From Pantoea sp. Lij88 (GTDB lineage Bacteria > Pseudomonadota > Gammaproteobacteria > Enterobacterales > Enterobacteriaceae): a stretch of DNA of 64,000 nt. A program made the position numbers and the translations under genes. Below the pieces are notes generated by a model that saw only the letters and a program-made list of their open reading frames with translations, ran no database searches and was not told the DNA's origin. Each line of letters starts with the position of its first letter. The first letter of the stretch is position 1. Shown piece after piece: positions 19,621-29,800 of the stretch. Location: positions 3,224,001 through 3,288,000 of the forward strand of contig NZ_CP118269.1 of NCBI RefSeq assembly GCF_030062155.1. Direction: 5' to 3'.

Positions 19621-21039
19621 ATTTTTACCCGAGTAGCTAATTTTTGCCGAAAAGTCCTGAAGCGTGATGAAGAGGAAGCCCCTGCAGAGGTTGAACCAGA
19701 ACGTCTGATGGCCATCATCCCTCGTGAAAGCCACAACATCTCACGTAAAGACATCAGCGAAAATGCCCTCAAAGTGCTCTATCGCCTGAATAAAGCCGGT
19801 TATGAAGCCTATCTGGTAGGCGGTGGCGTGCGCGATTTGCTACTGGGGCAAAAACCTAAAGATTTCGACGTGACGACCAACGCCACCCCTGAGCAGATGC
19901 GAAAGCTGTTCCGCAACTGTCGTCTGGTCGGTCGTCGTTTCCGTCTGGCCCACGTGATGTTTGGCCCGGAAGTGATCGAAGTCGCCACTTTCCGTGGACA
20001 TCATCAGGCGGAAGAGCCGGAAGAAGATCGCAACAGTTCGCAGCGCGCCCAGAGCGGCATGCTGCTGCGCGACAACATCTTTGGCTCTATCGAAGATGAT
20101 GCCCAGCGCCGCGATCTCACCATCAACAGCCTCTACTACAGCGTGGCTGATTTCAGTGTGCGTGACTATGTCGGCGGCATCAGCGATCTCGAACAGGGCA
20201 TCATTCGCCTGATTGGCGATCCGGAAACCCGCTACCGCGAAGATCCGGTCCGTATGCTGCGCGTCGCGCGTTTCGCCGCCAAACTCAATATGAGTATTGC
20301 GCCCGAGACCGCCGAGCCGATTCCGCGTCTGGCCTCGCTGCTGCGTGATATTCCGCCTGCGCGCCTGTTTGAAGAGTCGCTGAAGATGTTGCAGGCGGGC
20401 TACGGCTACAGCACTTATCTCAAGCTGTGTGAATATCAGCTGTTCCAGCCGCTGTTCCCGACGCTGGCGCGCAACTTCACGGAAAACAGCGACAGCCACA
20501 TGGAGCGGATGCTCGCTCAGGTGCTGAAGAACACCGATAACCGCATTCACAACGACATGCGCGTTAATCCGGCGTTCCTGTTTGCCGCGATGTTCTGGTA
20601 TCCGCAGCTTGAAGCGGCCGAACGCATTGCGCAGGAAAGTGGCCTGACTTACTTCGAAGCCTTTGCGATGGCGATGAACGATACGCTGGATGAAGCCTGC
20701 CGGGCGCTGGCGATTCCGAAGCGTATTACCTCGCTGATCCGCGATATCTGGCTGCTGCAGTTACGCATGTCGCGCCGTCACGGTAAACGTGCCTGGAAGC
20801 TGATGGAGCATCCGAAATTCCGCGCCGCTTACGATCTGCTGGCACTGCGTGCAGAAGTGGAAAATAACCCGGAACTGCTGCGCCTGAGCCAGTGGTGGGG
20901 TGAATTCCAGGTGGCTGCGCCGCCGCATCAGAAAAACATGCTGAATAACCTGGGCGACGATCCGGTGCCACGCAGTAAATCGCGTCGTCCGCGCCGCCGT
21001 CCTTCTGCGCCGCGTCGTGACAATCAAAACGCCTCATGA
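19621..21039 (+). CDS. pcnB: Poly(A) polymerase I, AUU start
   Basis: Adds 3' poly(A) tails to RNA, promoting decay and controlling plasmid copy number through antisense RNA turnover. 472 residues. The nucleotidyltransferase core [22 protein letters not shown] has the catalytic DxD, and the tail is arginine-rich ([14 protein letters not shown]). No ATG, GTG or TTG fits: the conserved N-terminus [14 protein letters not shown] begins at an ATT codon (19621) with GAGGTG four bases upstream. E. coli pcnB also starts at AUU, a known rare case thought to limit expression. The stop overlaps the folK ATG. Confidence 0.93.
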   Translation: MFTRVANFCRKVLKRDEEEAPAEVEPERLMAIIPRESHNISRKDISENALKVLYRLNKAGYEAYLVGGGVRDLLLGQKPKDFDVTTNATPEQMRKLFRNCRLVGRRFRLAHVMFGPEVIEVATFRGHHQAEEPEEDRNSSQRAQSGMLLRDNIFGSIEDDAQRRDLTINSLYYSVADFSVRDYVGGISDLEQGIIRLIGDPETRYREDPVRMLRVARFAAKLNMSIAPETAEPIPRLASLLRDIPPARLFEESLKMLQAGYGYSTYLKLCEYQLFQPLFPTLARNFTENSDSHMERMLAQVLKNTDNRIHNDMRVNPAFLFAAMFWYPQLEAAERIAQESGLTYFEAFAMAMNDTLDEACRALAIPKRITSLIRDIWLLQLRMSRRHGKRAWKLMEHPKFRAAYDLLALRAEVENNPELLRLSQWWGEFQVAAPPHQKNMLNNLGDDPVPRSKSRRPRRRPSAPRRDNQNAS

Positions 21040-21521
21040 CACGGGTTTATCTCGCGTTAGGCAGTAACCTTGCCGATCCGCTGCATCAGGTTGATGCAGC
21101 GCTGACCGCACTGGATGCGTTGCCGCAGACGCAACGCATCTATACCTCTCCGTTCTACCGCACGCCGCCGTATGGCCCACCCGATCAGCCCGATTTCCTT
21201 AATGCCGCCGTGGCGCTGGAAACCGATCTCAGCGCAGAAGCGCTGCTTGACCAGACCCAGCGGATAGAGCGCGAGCATGGCCGGGTACGCAAGGCCGAAC
21301 GCTGGGGGCCCCGCACGCTGGATATTGATCTGATGCTGTTTGGTGATGCGGTGATCAACACAGAGCGGCTGATTGTGCCGCATTACGATCTGCTGAACCG
21401 CGCCTTTATGCTGGTGCCGCTGCTGGCGATTGCGCCGGATGCCCGCCTGCCGGATGGCCGCGCACTCCGCCCCCTTCTCGCCTCTCTCGACAGCAGCAGC
21501 ATCGTGCTGTGGCACGGCTGA
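21036..21521 (+). CDS. folK: HPPK (folate biosynthesis pyrophosphokinase)
   Basis: 2-amino-4-hydroxy-6-hydroxymethyldihydropteridine pyrophosphokinase; transfers pyrophosphate from ATP to the pterin in the folate pathway. 161 residues. The family signature lies in [19 protein letters not shown], with the two magnesium-binding aspartates in DIDLML. The start ATG overlaps the pcnB stop by four bases (ATGA), so it is translated from the pcnB transcript. panB follows after 83 bases; E. coli has fimbrial genes between folK and panB, which are absent here. Confidence 0.96.
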   Translation: MTRVYLALGSNLADPLHQVDAALTALDALPQTQRIYTSPFYRTPPYGPPDQPDFLNAAVALETDLSAEALLDQTQRIEREHGRVRKAERWGPRTLDIDLMLFGDAVINTERLIVPHYDLLNRAFMLVPLLAIAPDARLPDGRALRPLLASLDSSSIVLWHG

Positions 21522-21604
21522 TCAGACAAACGCAACTCTCTGATTCCGCTCTCTCACGCTATCCAGTAAACTGCGCCCATCAGAATTCCTGAGTTGAGAG
21601 CGCC

Positions 21605-22399
21605 ATGAAACCCACCACGATTTCACATCTGCGTCAGGCGAAAGCCAGCGGTAAAAAATTCGCGACGCTGACCGCCTACGATTTCAGTTTTGCCCGCCTG
21701 TTTGCCGATGAAGGCATTCAGGTGCTGCTTGTTGGTGATTCTTTAGGGATGACGGTGCAGGGGCATGATTCCACGCTGCCGGTGACGGTCAGCGATATCG
21801 CCTATCACACCGCCGCCGTGCGCCGTGGTGCGCCACAGGCCCTGCTGCTCGCCGACCTGCCGTTTATGAGTTACGCCACCCCACAGCAGGCCTTTGAGAG
21901 TGCCGCGCAGCTGATGCGTGCCGGTGCCAACATGGTGAAACTGGAAGGCGGCAGCTGGCTGGCTGAGACCGTGCAGATGCTGACCGAGCGGGCCGTGCCG
22001 GTGTGTGGCCATCTTGGCCTGACCCCGCAGTCGGTGAATATCTTTGGCGGCTATAAAGTGCAGGGTCGTGATGAAGCGGGCGCCGAGCAGCTGCTGGCCG
22101 ATGCGCTGGCGCTGGAAGCCGCCGGTGCACAGCTGATGGTGCTGGAGTGCGTTCCTGTGTCGGTGGCGAAGCAGATTACCGATGCGCTCACTATCCCGGT
22201 AATCGGCATCGGTGCCGGTAACGTCACCGATGGTCAGATTCTGGTGATGCATGACGCACTGGGCGTAACCGGTGGCCACATTCCCAAATTTGCCAAAAAT
22301 TTCCTGGCGGAGACCGGCGATGTTCGCGCGGCGATTCGCCACTATATCGCCGACGTCGAGGCCGGAACCTATCCGGCGGCAGAGCACAGTTTCCAGTAA
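21605..22399 (+). CDS. panB: 3-methyl-2-oxobutanoate hydroxymethyltransferase
   Basis: First committed step of pantothenate synthesis: transfers a hydroxymethyl group from methylenetetrahydrofolate to ketoisovalerate, giving ketopantoate. 264 residues, full length. Conserved segments are [41 protein letters not shown] and [19 protein letters not shown]. It has a ribosome binding site (GAGAG) before ATG 21605 and heads the panB-panC-panD cluster; panC begins 15 bases after its stop. Confidence 0.97.
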   Translation: MKPTTISHLRQAKASGKKFATLTAYDFSFARLFADEGIQVLLVGDSLGMTVQGHDSTLPVTVSDIAYHTAAVRRGAPQALLLADLPFMSYATPQQAFESAAQLMRAGANMVKLEGGSWLAETVQMLTERAVPVCGHLGLTPQSVNIFGGYKVQGRDEAGAEQLLADALALEAAGAQLMVLECVPVSVAKQITDALTIPVIGIGAGNVTDGQILVMHDALGVTGGHIPKFAKNFLAETGDVRAAIRHYIADVEAGTYPAAEHSFQ

Positions 22400-22414
22400 T
22401 CCAGGAGAGTCACC

Positions 22415-23269
22415 GTGTTGATCATTGAAACGCTGCTGATGCTGCGCCAGGAAGTCCGTCGCTGGCGCCAGCAGGGTAAACGCATTGCGCTGGTGCCGAC
22501 CATGGGCAACCTGCATGAAGGCCATATGACGCTGGTGGATGAAGCCCGGGCGCGCGGCGACATCGTCATTGTCTCGATCTTTGTTAATCCGATGCAGTTC
22601 GATCGCGCCGATGATCTGGCGCGCTACCCGCGCACGCTGCAGGAAGATTGTGAAAAGCTGAACCGCCATCAGGTGGATGTCGTCTTTGCCCCCTCCCCGG
22701 CTGAAGTCTATCCGCAGGGCGCGCAGAATCAGACCTTTGTTGAGGTGCCGGTGCTCTCTTCTCTGCTGGAAGGGGCAACGCGTCCAGGCCATTTTCGTGG
22801 TGTGGCAACCATCGTCAGCAAACTGTTTAATCTGGTGCAGCCCGATATTGCCTGTTTCGGTGAAAAGGATTTTCAGCAGCTGGCTATCATTCGTAAGATG
22901 GTGGCTGATATGGGCTTCGACATTGAGATTGTGGGCGTGCCAACCGTGCGGGCGAAAGATGGCCTGGCGCTGAGTTCACGCAACGGCTACCTGACTGCCG
23001 ATGAGCGTAAGCTGGCCCCGGTACTGAGCCAGGTGATGAAGCAGATGGCGCAGCGACTTGAAAACGGCGAGCGGCAGATTGACGAGATCATCGAGGCCGC
23101 CAGCGAGGCACTGCTGGCGCAGGGATTGCGTCCTGATGGCCTGGCGATTTGTGATGCGGAAACGCTGCAGCCGCTGACGGTGGACAGCCAGCGCGCGGTA
23201 GTGCTGATGGCCGCCTGGCTGGGCAAAGCCCGCCTGATTGATAATCAAACTGTTGACCTGACGCTGTAA
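22415..23269 (+). CDS. panC: Pantothenate synthetase
   Basis: Condenses pantoate and beta-alanine with ATP to form pantothenate. 284 residues. The HIGH-type motif lies in [13 protein letters not shown] and the KMSKS-like motif in [10 protein letters not shown]; the pantoate site includes FVNPMQFD and [16 protein letters not shown]. The start is a GTG at 22415 with CAGGAG nine bases upstream, giving the N-terminus (M)[10 protein letters not shown] as in E. coli. It lies between panB and panD in one transcription unit. Confidence 0.96.
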   Translation: MLIIETLLMLRQEVRRWRQQGKRIALVPTMGNLHEGHMTLVDEARARGDIVIVSIFVNPMQFDRADDLARYPRTLQEDCEKLNRHQVDVVFAPSPAEVYPQGAQNQTFVEVPVLSSLLEGATRPGHFRGVATIVSKLFNLVQPDIACFGEKDFQQLAIIRKMVADMGFDIEIVGVPTVRAKDGLALSSRNGYLTADERKLAPVLSQVMKQMAQRLENGERQIDEIIEAASEALLAQGLRPDGLAICDAETLQPLTVDSQRAVVLMAAWLGKARLIDNQTVDLTL

Positions 23270-23315
23270 GTCTTCTGCTGCAGGTTATTTTATTTCTCTG
23301 ACAAGGTTTCTGGCT

Positions 23316-23696
23316 ATGATTCGCACTGTTCTGCAAGGCAAATTGCACCGCGTCAAGGTGACGCAGGCGGACCTCAATTATGAAGGTTCCTGCGCGATCG
23401 ATCAGGATTTCCTGGATGCTTCCGGCATTCTGCAATATGAAGCGATCGATATTTATAACGTCACCAACGGTCAGCGCTTTTCCACCTACGCTATCGCGGC
23501 TGAGCGCGGCTCGAAAATCATTTCGGTCAACGGTGCAGCAGCCCGCTGCGCCTGCGAGGGCGATATATTAATTATCTGCTCCTATGTGCAGGTTGAGGAT
23601 GCCGAAGCGCGTCAGTGGCAGCCTAAAGTCGCCTATTTTGAAGGTGACAATCAGATGAAACGTCTGGCGAAAGCGCTGCCAGTACAGATCGCCTGA
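23316..23696 (+). CDS. panD: Aspartate 1-decarboxylase proenzyme
   Basis: Pyruvoyl enzyme that makes beta-alanine from aspartate for PanC. 126 residues, full length. The self-cleavage site is Gly24-Ser25 in NYEGSCAID; Ser25 becomes the pyruvoyl group. Other core segments, [20 protein letters not shown] and [12 protein letters not shown], are conserved. It lies 46 bases after panC and ends at a clear terminator, closing the operon. Confidence 0.97.
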   Translation: MIRTVLQGKLHRVKVTQADLNYEGSCAIDQDFLDASGILQYEAIDIYNVTNGQRFSTYAIAAERGSKIISVNGAAARCACEGDILIICSYVQVEDAEARQWQPKVAYFEGDNQMKRLAKALPVQIA

Positions 23697-23711
23697 TTAA
23701 TCGATCGCCTG

Positions 23712-23752
23712 AAAAAAGGGCCGCCCGTAACACGGCTGGCCCTTTTCTTTTC
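23712..23752 (+). terminator. Rho-independent terminator of panBCD
   Basis: Stem GGGCC/GGCCC extended by an inner GCC/GGC pair with one bulge, flanked by six A before and a TTTTCTTTTC run after. It lies 16 bases past the panD stop and could also serve the convergent acyltransferase gene. Confidence 0.8.
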
Positions 23753-23763
23753 TTCCCGGATAT

Positions 23764-24777
23764 TTAAACCGGTTTGGTTGTCATTGGCTTCGATGACTTT
23801 TTCATCGTGAAGAGGAAATTAAACCAGCCGTGTTTTCTCATCAGACATAATGTCCACGGCAACGCCAGCGCCACCAGAAACGCCGAAATAAACTTCAGGT
23901 CATTTACCCAGGCTGACGGGCTTTCAAACTTCACAATCTTACTGAAGAACTGAATGGCCAGATAATGCGACAGGTAAAAGACGATGGAATTGACGCCAAT
24001 GTAGTAAACCAGTTCAGACTTCAGCTTCAGCGCAATCCAGACAAAGAACGGAACCGACAATAGTGCCAGCGGTGATAATAACGCCTGGGAATGACGTTCC
24101 AGGATAAAGATATTCAGGCAGGAGAGCAGTACAAAACTCATGACTGAAATCAGCAGCGTCGGGCCATGCTGCACTTTCTCCGCAATATCCACCTGCTTTC
24201 TCACCACGTAATCACCGAGATAGAAGAAGACAAACAGATAAAGTGATTTGTTGATGTGCGTATTGTCGAAGCTGGCAAACACGCCATCCGCCTCAATCGC
24301 AGGCAGCGCCCAGCTTAGCGTCATACAGATGGCAAACACCAGCAGGAACGGCAGGTGACGCGCAAAGATAATCACAATAAAGAAGATAAACAGCGAATGC
24401 AGGAACCAGGTCATATCACCACCACCGGTCAGGTGGGAGAGAATAATATTCATTGGTGATTGCGGCGTATTTGCCATTGAGCTGAACAGGATCTTTAACC
24501 CACCGTAGACCGCTACCCAGACCACAAACGGATAGAGAATACTGCGTACCTTGTTATTAAAAAAAGGACCCAGGCCTTTCCTTAACCCGGCATCGACAAA
24601 TAACCCCGAAACAAAGAACATCAGTCCCAGTCTTACCGGTGCCAGCATCTCATTTAACAGGCTGCTGAAGACGGTAAAATGTCCGGCGTTATTATGTACG
24701 GCGATTGTGCTGTGCAAAAAAATGATTGCGAGAATACTCAATCCCCGCAGATTATCGATCCACGTTATACGATTCAT
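23764..24777 (-). CDS. Acyltransferase family 3 membrane protein
   Basis: A 337-residue polytopic protein of the acyltransferase-3/OpgC-like family, which transfers acyl groups (often acetyl or succinyl) to envelope or secreted sugars. It has about ten hydrophobic segments. The N-terminus MNRITWIDNLRGLSILAIIFLHS carries the family's DxLRGxxxxxxxxxH pattern, with the likely catalytic histidine in the first helix. The start ATG 24777 follows AGGAAAAG; a longer frame adds 26 residues without similarity. AT content is higher than in neighbouring genes and E. coli has no counterpart between panD and yadH, suggesting later acquisition. The substrate is unknown. Confidence 0.85.
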   Translation of the reverse strand: MNRITWIDNLRGLSILAIIFLHSTIAVHNNAGHFTVFSSLLNEMLAPVRLGLMFFVSGLFVDAGLRKGLGPFFNNKVRSILYPFVVWVAVYGGLKILFSSMANTPQSPMNIILSHLTGGGDMTWFLHSLFIFFIVIIFARHLPFLLVFAICMTLSWALPAIEADGVFASFDNTHINKSLYLFVFFYLGDYVVRKQVDIAEKVQHGPTLLISVMSFVLLSCLNIFILERHSQALLSPLALLSVPFFVWIALKLKSELVYYIGVNSIVFYLSHYLAIQFFSKIVKFESPSAWVNDLKFISAFLVALALPWTLCLMRKHGWFNFLFTMKKSSKPMTTKPV

Positions 24778-25148
24778 CTTTTCCTGCCTTTGATTAAAAA
24801 CTGGCCCTGAACTGAATGCCATTTTTCTTATTAAGAAGAGTCTTAACCCACCCATTCATCCCTGAGCAGAGGAATAACCTTATTCCGGCGGTATTTTGAT
24901 AATTCATAAACAAATAAACAACAGCCAGACTTTAAGGCTATTCTTAAAAAATATTTAACAGTTAAGAATCATTAAGATAGCGAGGAATGTCAGATTATTA
25001 TCAGATAATACTTAGGGTAATTATTTGTGAGAAAGGATGTAAGCGAGGCGCTAAGCGGCTTCAGTGGCATAACAGAGACGGCAGAGTGGGTGTAAGGGTG
25101 ATTTTTAAGGCCAGGCAGAACCGTAGTGACGGCTGTTTTTCACTCAGT
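24778..25148. other. AT-rich intergenic region with no gene seen
   Basis: About 370 bases between the acyltransferase start and the yadH terminator. The stretch nearest the acyltransferase is AT-rich and probably holds its promoter. A 70-codon open frame on the plus strand (24987-25199) runs through the yadH terminator and has no recognisable features, so it is not called. Confidence 0.6.
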
Positions 25149-25181
25149 AAAAAAAAAGCCACGCCCTTATCGGAGCGTGGC
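25149..25181 (-). terminator. Rho-independent terminator of yadGH
   Basis: On the minus strand GCCACGC, a ten-base loop, GCGTGGC and then nine T residues. It lies about 20 bases after the yadH stop. Confidence 0.9.
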
Positions 25182-25201
25182 CCTTACCCTTCAGGTTAAC
25201 G

Positions 25202-25972
25202 TCAGGTGCGTAATCCGCGTCCGCGCTGTATCAGCGCATAGACCAGCCAGTAGAACACCAGAATAAAGGCCACCAGGACTGAGAGCGTAAACACCAGCGG
25301 CACATCGTTAATGCCCAGGAAGCCATAACGGAATCCGCTAATCATATAAACAACTGGATTCAGTTTAGAGACAGCCTGCCAGATCGGCGGCAGCAGACTC
25401 AGCGAATAGAACACGCCGCCCAGATAGGTTAATGGCGTCAGCACAAAGGTCGGGATCAGGCTGATATCGTCAAAGGTACGGGCAAACACGGCATTCAGCA
25501 GGCCGGCCAGTGAAAACAGAATCGCGGTCAGCAGCAGTGTAATCGCCACCATCGACCAGGAGTGCACGTGGAACGGCACAAAGAATAGCGAGATGGCCGT
25601 CACCAGGATGCCGACGCAGACACCGCGCGCTACGCCACCGCCAACATAACCGGCAATGATAATGTGGGTCGGCACCGGCGCAACCAGCAGCTCTTCAATG
25701 TTGCGCTGGAACTTGGCGCTGAAGAACGACGATGCCACGTTGGCATAGGCGTTGGTGATCACCGCCATCATGATCAATCCCGGCACGATGAACTGCATAT
25801 AGCTGAAGCCGTGCATCTCACCGATGCGCGACCCGATCAGGTTGCCAAAGATGATGAAATAGAGCGTCATAGTGATCACCGGCGGCACCAGCGTCTGGAT
25901 CCAGATGCGGGCGAAACGGTTAACTTCTTTGGCCCAGATGCTCTTCAGCGCCACCCAGTACAAATGTGTCAT
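25202..25972 (-). CDS. yadH: ABC-2 type transporter permease YadH
   Basis: Inner-membrane permease of the YadGH ABC exporter, function unknown in E. coli. 256 residues with about six membrane helices of the ABC-2 type (family PF01061-like). Typical segments are [47 protein letters not shown] and [19 protein letters not shown]. Its ATG overlaps the yadG stop by four bases (ATGA), so the two are coupled. Confidence 0.93.
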   Translation of the reverse strand: MTHLYWVALKSIWAKEVNRFARIWIQTLVPPVITMTLYFIIFGNLIGSRIGEMHGFSYMQFIVPGLIMMAVITNAYANVASSFFSAKFQRNIEELLVAPVPTHIIIAGYVGGGVARGVCVGILVTAISLFFVPFHVHSWSMVAITLLLTAILFSLAGLLNAVFARTFDDISLIPTFVLTPLTYLGGVFYSLSLLPPIWQAVSKLNPVVYMISGFRYGFLGINDVPLVFTLSVLVAFILVFYWLVYALIQRGRGLRT

Positions 25973-26898
25973 GCTTTTGCTCCTGTTTTTCCCTGCGTCG
26001 TCAGGCCAACGAACAGCTCTTCCAGACGGTTGGCTTTATTGCGCATACTCAGCACCTGCACACCCTGCGCACTCAGCTGGCTGAAGACGCTGTTAAGGCC
26101 CTGCTCACGCAGCACTTCCACTTCCAGCGTGGAGGTATCGGTCAGGCGGTACTGGAACCCTTCCAGCTTTGGCAGCGGGCTGCGCGGAGCCAGATCCAGG
26201 ATAAAGGTTTCGGATTTGAGCTTGGACAGCAGCGCTTTCATCGAGGTGTTCTCCACCAGCTCACCGCTCTGGATAATGCCGATGTTGCGGCACAGCATTT
26301 CAGCTTCTTCCAGATAGTGGGTGGTGAGGATAATGGTGGTGCCTTTGGCATTGAGATCTTTCAGGAAGACCCACATCGAGCGGCGCAGTTCGATATCCAC
26401 GCCCGCCGTCGGTTCATCCAGAATCAGCAGCTTAGGCTCGTGCATCAGCGCGCGGGCGATCATCAGACGACGCTTCATGCCGCCGGAGAGCATGCGCGCA
26501 CGTTCGCTGCGTTTGCCCCACAGATCGAGCTGCTTCAGATACTTCTCCGCCCGCTCATTGGCTTCACGACGCTCAACGCCGTAGTAACCCGCCTGGTTGA
26601 CGACGATCTGCATCACCGTCTCAAACGGGTTGAAGTTAAATTCCTGCGGCACCAGGCCGAGCTGGCGCTTGGCATTCACCACATCTTTTTCCAGATCGTA
26701 GCCAAACACCCGCACGCTGCCCTCGGATTTATTGACCAGCGAACTGATAATCCCGATGGTGGTGGATTTACCGGCACCGTTTGGCCCCAGCAGTGCATAA
26801 AAGTCACCCGCTTCAACGTTAAGATCGATGCCCTTCAGCGCCTGCACGCCGCCGGGATAGGTCTTGGTCAGCCGGGAAAGTTCCAGTGCATATGTCAT
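25969..26898 (-). CDS. yadG: ABC transporter ATPase YadG
   Basis: ATPase partner of YadH in an uncharacterised ABC-2 exporter. 309 residues, close to E. coli YadG. Walker [11 protein letters not shown]-loop in [14 protein letters not shown], signature [10 protein letters not shown], Walker [13 protein letters not shown] and H-loop [12 protein letters not shown] are all intact. The start ATG 26898 ([17 protein letters not shown]) matches the family; the upstream in-frame extension does not. It is divergent from can with a gap of about 110 bases. Confidence 0.94.
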   Translation of the reverse strand: MTYALELSRLTKTYPGGVQALKGIDLNVEAGDFYALLGPNGAGKSTTIGIISSLVNKSEGSVRVFGYDLEKDVVNAKRQLGLVPQEFNFNPFETVMQIVVNQAGYYGVERREANERAEKYLKQLDLWGKRSERARMLSGGMKRRLMIARALMHEPKLLILDEPTAGVDIELRRSMWVFLKDLNAKGTTIILTTHYLEEAEMLCRNIGIIQSGELVENTSMKALLSKLKSETFILDLAPRSPLPKLEGFQYRLTDTSTLEVEVLREQGLNSVFSQLSAQGVQVLSMRNKANRLEELFVGLTTQGKTGAKA

Positions 26899-27006
26899 TC
26901 TGCATCCATACCCTGTTTTGGTGGCATTGCAATGCCGTTTAAATTTATCAGGCCCTGGCATATAGTACGCGCGCGCACTTTGCGCAGTAACCGGTCGCTC
27001 AACGCC

Positions 27007-27663
27007 ATGACAGACATCAATACCCTGATCAGAAACAACCGCGAATGGTCAAAATTACTGGTTGAAGAAGATCCCAGCTTTTTTGAGCGGCTCGCCCAGG
27101 CACAAAAACCGCGCTTCCTGTGGATTGGCTGCTCTGACAGCCGTGTCCCTGCCGAACGTCTGACCGGACTGGAACCGGGCGAACTCTTTGTTCACCGCAA
27201 CGTTGCCAATCTGGTGATCCACACCGATCTGAACTGTCTGTCCGTGGTGCAGTACGCTATCGAAGTGCTGGAAGTGGAACACGTTATCGTGTGCGGCCAC
27301 TACGGCTGCGGCGGCGTGCAGGCGGCGATGGATAACCCGGAGCTGGGTTTAATCGACAACTGGCTGCTGCACATCCGCGACCTCTGGTACAAGCATAGCG
27401 TGTTGCTGGGGGAACTCCCGCCGGATAAGCGCCTGGACAAACTGTGCGAAATCAACGTGATTGAACAAGTCTATAACCTGGGGCATTCGACCGTGCTGCA
27501 ATCTGCCTGGAAGCGCGGCAAGAATGTCTCCCTGCACGGCTGGGTATACGGTATTCAGGACGGCTGTCTGCGTAACCTTAATGTCACAGCAGACAGCCGG
27601 GAGATCCTCGAACAGCGCTACCGTAATGGCATTGCTAATCTGCGGATGAACGGTGAGTCCTGA
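27007..27663 (+). CDS. can: Carbonic anhydrase (beta class)
   Basis: Interconverts CO2 and bicarbonate and is essential in air for many enterobacteria. 218 residues. Beta-class zinc ligands are C42 and D44 (WIGCSDSRV), H98 and C101 (CGHYGCGG). The frame is open far upstream antisense to yadG, but ATG 27007 gives the family N-terminus [16 protein letters not shown]. No strong Shine-Dalgarno sequence is visible. It is convergent with hpt. Confidence 0.95.
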   Translation: MTDINTLIRNNREWSKLLVEEDPSFFERLAQAQKPRFLWIGCSDSRVPAERLTGLEPGELFVHRNVANLVIHTDLNCLSVVQYAIEVLEVEHVIVCGHYGCGGVQAAMDNPELGLIDNWLLHIRDLWYKHSVLLGELPPDKRLDKLCEINVIEQVYNLGHSTVLQSAWKRGKNVSLHGWVYGIQDGCLRNLNVTADSREILEQRYRNGIANLRMNGES

Positions 27664-27690
27664 GCCGATCGCGGCGTAAAGCGCGACATA

Positions 27691-27716
27691 GCCTACACCA
27701 GGCAACCGGTGCAGGC
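27691..27716. terminator. Possible bidirectional hairpin between can and hpt
   Basis: GCCT-A-CACC pairs with GGTG-C-AGGC around an eight-base loop, with one A/C mismatch. It lies between the convergent can and hpt stops. Neither strand has a real T-run, so termination is uncertain. Confidence 0.35.
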
Positions 27717-27744
27717 CTTGGAAGAATGTGCTGTCAGAGCGGTA

Positions 27745-28281
27745 TCAGGATTCCAGCGGCACCACTTTGCCGATATAAGGCAGATGGCGATAGTGCTGAG
27801 CGTAGTCGATACCGAAGCCGACCACGAACTCATCCGGAATCGCAAAGCCGACATACTCGACGTTTACTTCAACTTCACGGCGCTCTGGCTTATCCAGCAG
27901 GGTACAGATCGCCAGTGATTTTGGCTGACGCAGCTGCAGAATCTCACGCACTTTGCTCAGGGTGTTACCGGAGTCGATGATATCTTCGACGATCAGCACA
28001 TCCTTACCACGGATGTCTTCATCCAGATCTTTCAGGATTTTCACATCACGCGTGCTGGACATGCCGCTGCCGTAACTGGAAGCCGTCATAAAGTCGACTT
28101 CATGCGGCACATCAATGGCGCGACAGAGATCAGCCATGAACATGAATGAGCCGCGCAGCAGCCCCACCAGCACCATATCGCTGCCGCTGTCGCGGTAGTG
28201 CTCGTTAATCTCTTTGCCCAGTTCAGCGATGCGCGTGGCGATTGCCTGTTCAGGGATCATCACTTCAACAGTGTGTTTCAT
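27745..28281 (-). CDS. hpt: Hypoxanthine phosphoribosyltransferase
   Basis: Purine salvage: converts hypoxanthine (and guanine less well) with PRPP to the nucleotide. 178 residues, the same as E. coli. The PRPP-binding motif is [14 protein letters not shown], and the flexible-loop segment [11 protein letters not shown] is conserved. The start ATG 28281 gives [12 protein letters not shown]. It is convergent with can, as in E. coli. Upstream, where E. coli has gcd, lies an unrelated PLP enzyme gene. Confidence 0.95.
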   Translation of the reverse strand: MKHTVEVMIPEQAIATRIAELGKEINEHYRDSGSDMVLVGLLRGSFMFMADLCRAIDVPHEVDFMTASSYGSGMSSTRDVKILKDLDEDIRGKDVLIVEDIIDSGNTLSKVREILQLRQPKSLAICTLLDKPERREVEVNVEYVGFAIPDEFVVGFGIDYAQHYRHLPYIGKVVPLES

Positions 28282-28516
28282 TGCGTTCAGCCCGGTTACG
28301 TCAGAAAAGCCCCGAAGTCTATCACAGACGCAGCCGCGACGGCTGTGCGACCCTGTATGCAAACGATTACGTCGCGAAAATTATTACCGGCGGCCTGCGG
28401 GTCACCGAAATGCGCATTACCTTAGAACATTCTGGCATTTACCAGCATGATTCGCTGCGTGTTAGCCTTTATCCAACAGATCGTTACCCTACTCGCGCCG
28501 CTGGCCGGAGATCACA

Positions 28517-29800
28517 ATGACTTCTTCTTCAAGCAAAAAAACGCATATCGGCGACAGGCCGCTGCACCCTGAAACCCAGATGCTGAACTATGGCTACGAT
28601 CCCCGCCTCTCTGAAGGCGCGGTGAAGCCACCGGTGTTTCTGACCTCGACCTTTGTCTTTGACAGCGCCGAAGAGGGCCGGGATTTCTTTGATTACGTCT
28701 CTGGCCGACGTGAACCGCCGGAAGGCAAATCGGGCGGGCTGGTCTACTCCCGCTTTAACCACCCGAACAGCGAAATCGTTGAAGATCGGCTGGCGGTCTA
28801 TGAGCAGGCAGAAAGCTGTTCGCTCTTCTCTTCCGGCATGGCCGCCATTTCCACAGCGCTGCTGACGTTTGCCCGTCCGGGTGAGGTGATACTGCACTCC
28901 CAGCCGCTCTATGGCGGCACCGAAACCCTGCTCAGCAAGACGCTGCACAATCTGGATATCAAAGCCGTGGGTTTCAGCGACGGCAATGATGAGGATAAAG
29001 TGCGTGAGGCCGCTCAGCAGGCAATGGCGCAGGGCCGCGTGGCGGTGATCCTGATTGAAACACCGGCGAATCCGACTAACAGCCTGGTCAATATCCGCCT
29101 GATGGCGCGCATCGCCGATGAGATCGACCAGCAGCAGGGTTCACGGCCGATTATTGCCTGTGACAACACGCTGCTCGGCCCCTTGTTCCAGCAGCCGCTG
29201 ACGCTGGGCGCGGATCTGTCGCTCTACTCGCTGACTAAGTATGTGGGCGGTCACTCTGATCTGATTGCGGGCGCGGCGATGGGCAGTAAGGCACTGATGG
29301 CGAAAGTTCGCGCCCTGCGCAGCGCAATCGGCACGCAGCTGGACCCGCACTCAAGCTGGATGCTCAGCCGCTCGCTGGAGACGCTGTCGCTGCGGATGGA
29401 GAAAGCTTTTCACAATGCGGAAGCGGTCGCAGCGTTTCTGCGCGATCACCCGAAAGTGGCGAAGCTGCACTGGCTGCCCTATCTGGATGCGGAGAGCGCC
29501 GAGGGGAAAACCTATCGCGAACAGTGCAGCGGCGCGGGTTCGACCTTCTCGTTTGATATCACCGGCGGCCAGCCCGCTGCGTTCCGTTTTCTCAATGCGC
29601 TGTCGCTGTTTAAGCAGGCGGTGAGCCTGGGCGGTACCGAGTCGCTGGCGAGCCATCCTGGCAGCACCACGCACTCCGGCGTGCCGCAGGCGGTGCGTCA
29701 GCGTATTGGTATCACTGACGCCACGGTGCGGCTGTCGATTGGCATCGAGAACGCCGGTGACCTGATTGAAGATATCAGACTGGCGCTGGATCAGGCGTAA
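28517..29800 (+). CDS. Cys/Met metabolism PLP-dependent enzyme (cystathionine gamma-synthase family)
   Basis: A 427-residue fold-type I PLP enzyme of the trans-sulfuration family (cystathionine gamma-synthase, gamma-lyase, methionine gamma-lyase). The PLP lysine is K241 in [21 protein letters not shown] contacts include [22 protein letters not shown] and the aspartate of [11 protein letters not shown]. The C-terminal substrate site segment [20 protein letters not shown] is typical. An inserted loop ([25 protein letters not shown]) distinguishes it from MetB, so the precise reaction is not assignable. It stands alone, convergent with cueO with no gap, where E. coli has gcd. Confidence 0.88.
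   Translation: MTSSSSKKTHIGDRPLHPETQMLNYGYDPRLSEGAVKPPVFLTSTFVFDSAEEGRDFFDYVSGRREPPEGKSGGLVYSRFNHPNSEIVEDRLAVYEQAESCSLFSSGMAAISTALLTFARPGEVILHSQPLYGGTETLLSKTLHNLDIKAVGFSDGNDEDKVREAAQQAMAQGRVAVILIETPANPTNSLVNIRLMARIADEIDQQQGSRPIIACDNTLLGPLFQQPLTLGADLSLYSLTKYVGGHSDLIAGAAMGSKALMAKVRALRSAIGTQLDPHSSWMLSRSLETLSLRMEKAFHNAEAVAAFLRDHPKVAKLHWLPYLDAESAEGKTYREQCSGAGSTFSFDITGGQPAAFRFLNALSLFKQAVSLGGTESLASHPGSTTHSGVPQAVRQRIGITDATVRLSIGIENAGDLIEDIRLALDQA

Noticed and set aside
21743..22792. 349-codon open frame antisense to panB and panC
   Set aside because: Spans two conserved genes on the other strand and has no recognisable features.
24987..25199. 70-codon open frame upstream of the yadGH terminator
   Set aside because: Runs through the terminator hairpin, low complexity, no domain, no convincing ribosome binding site.
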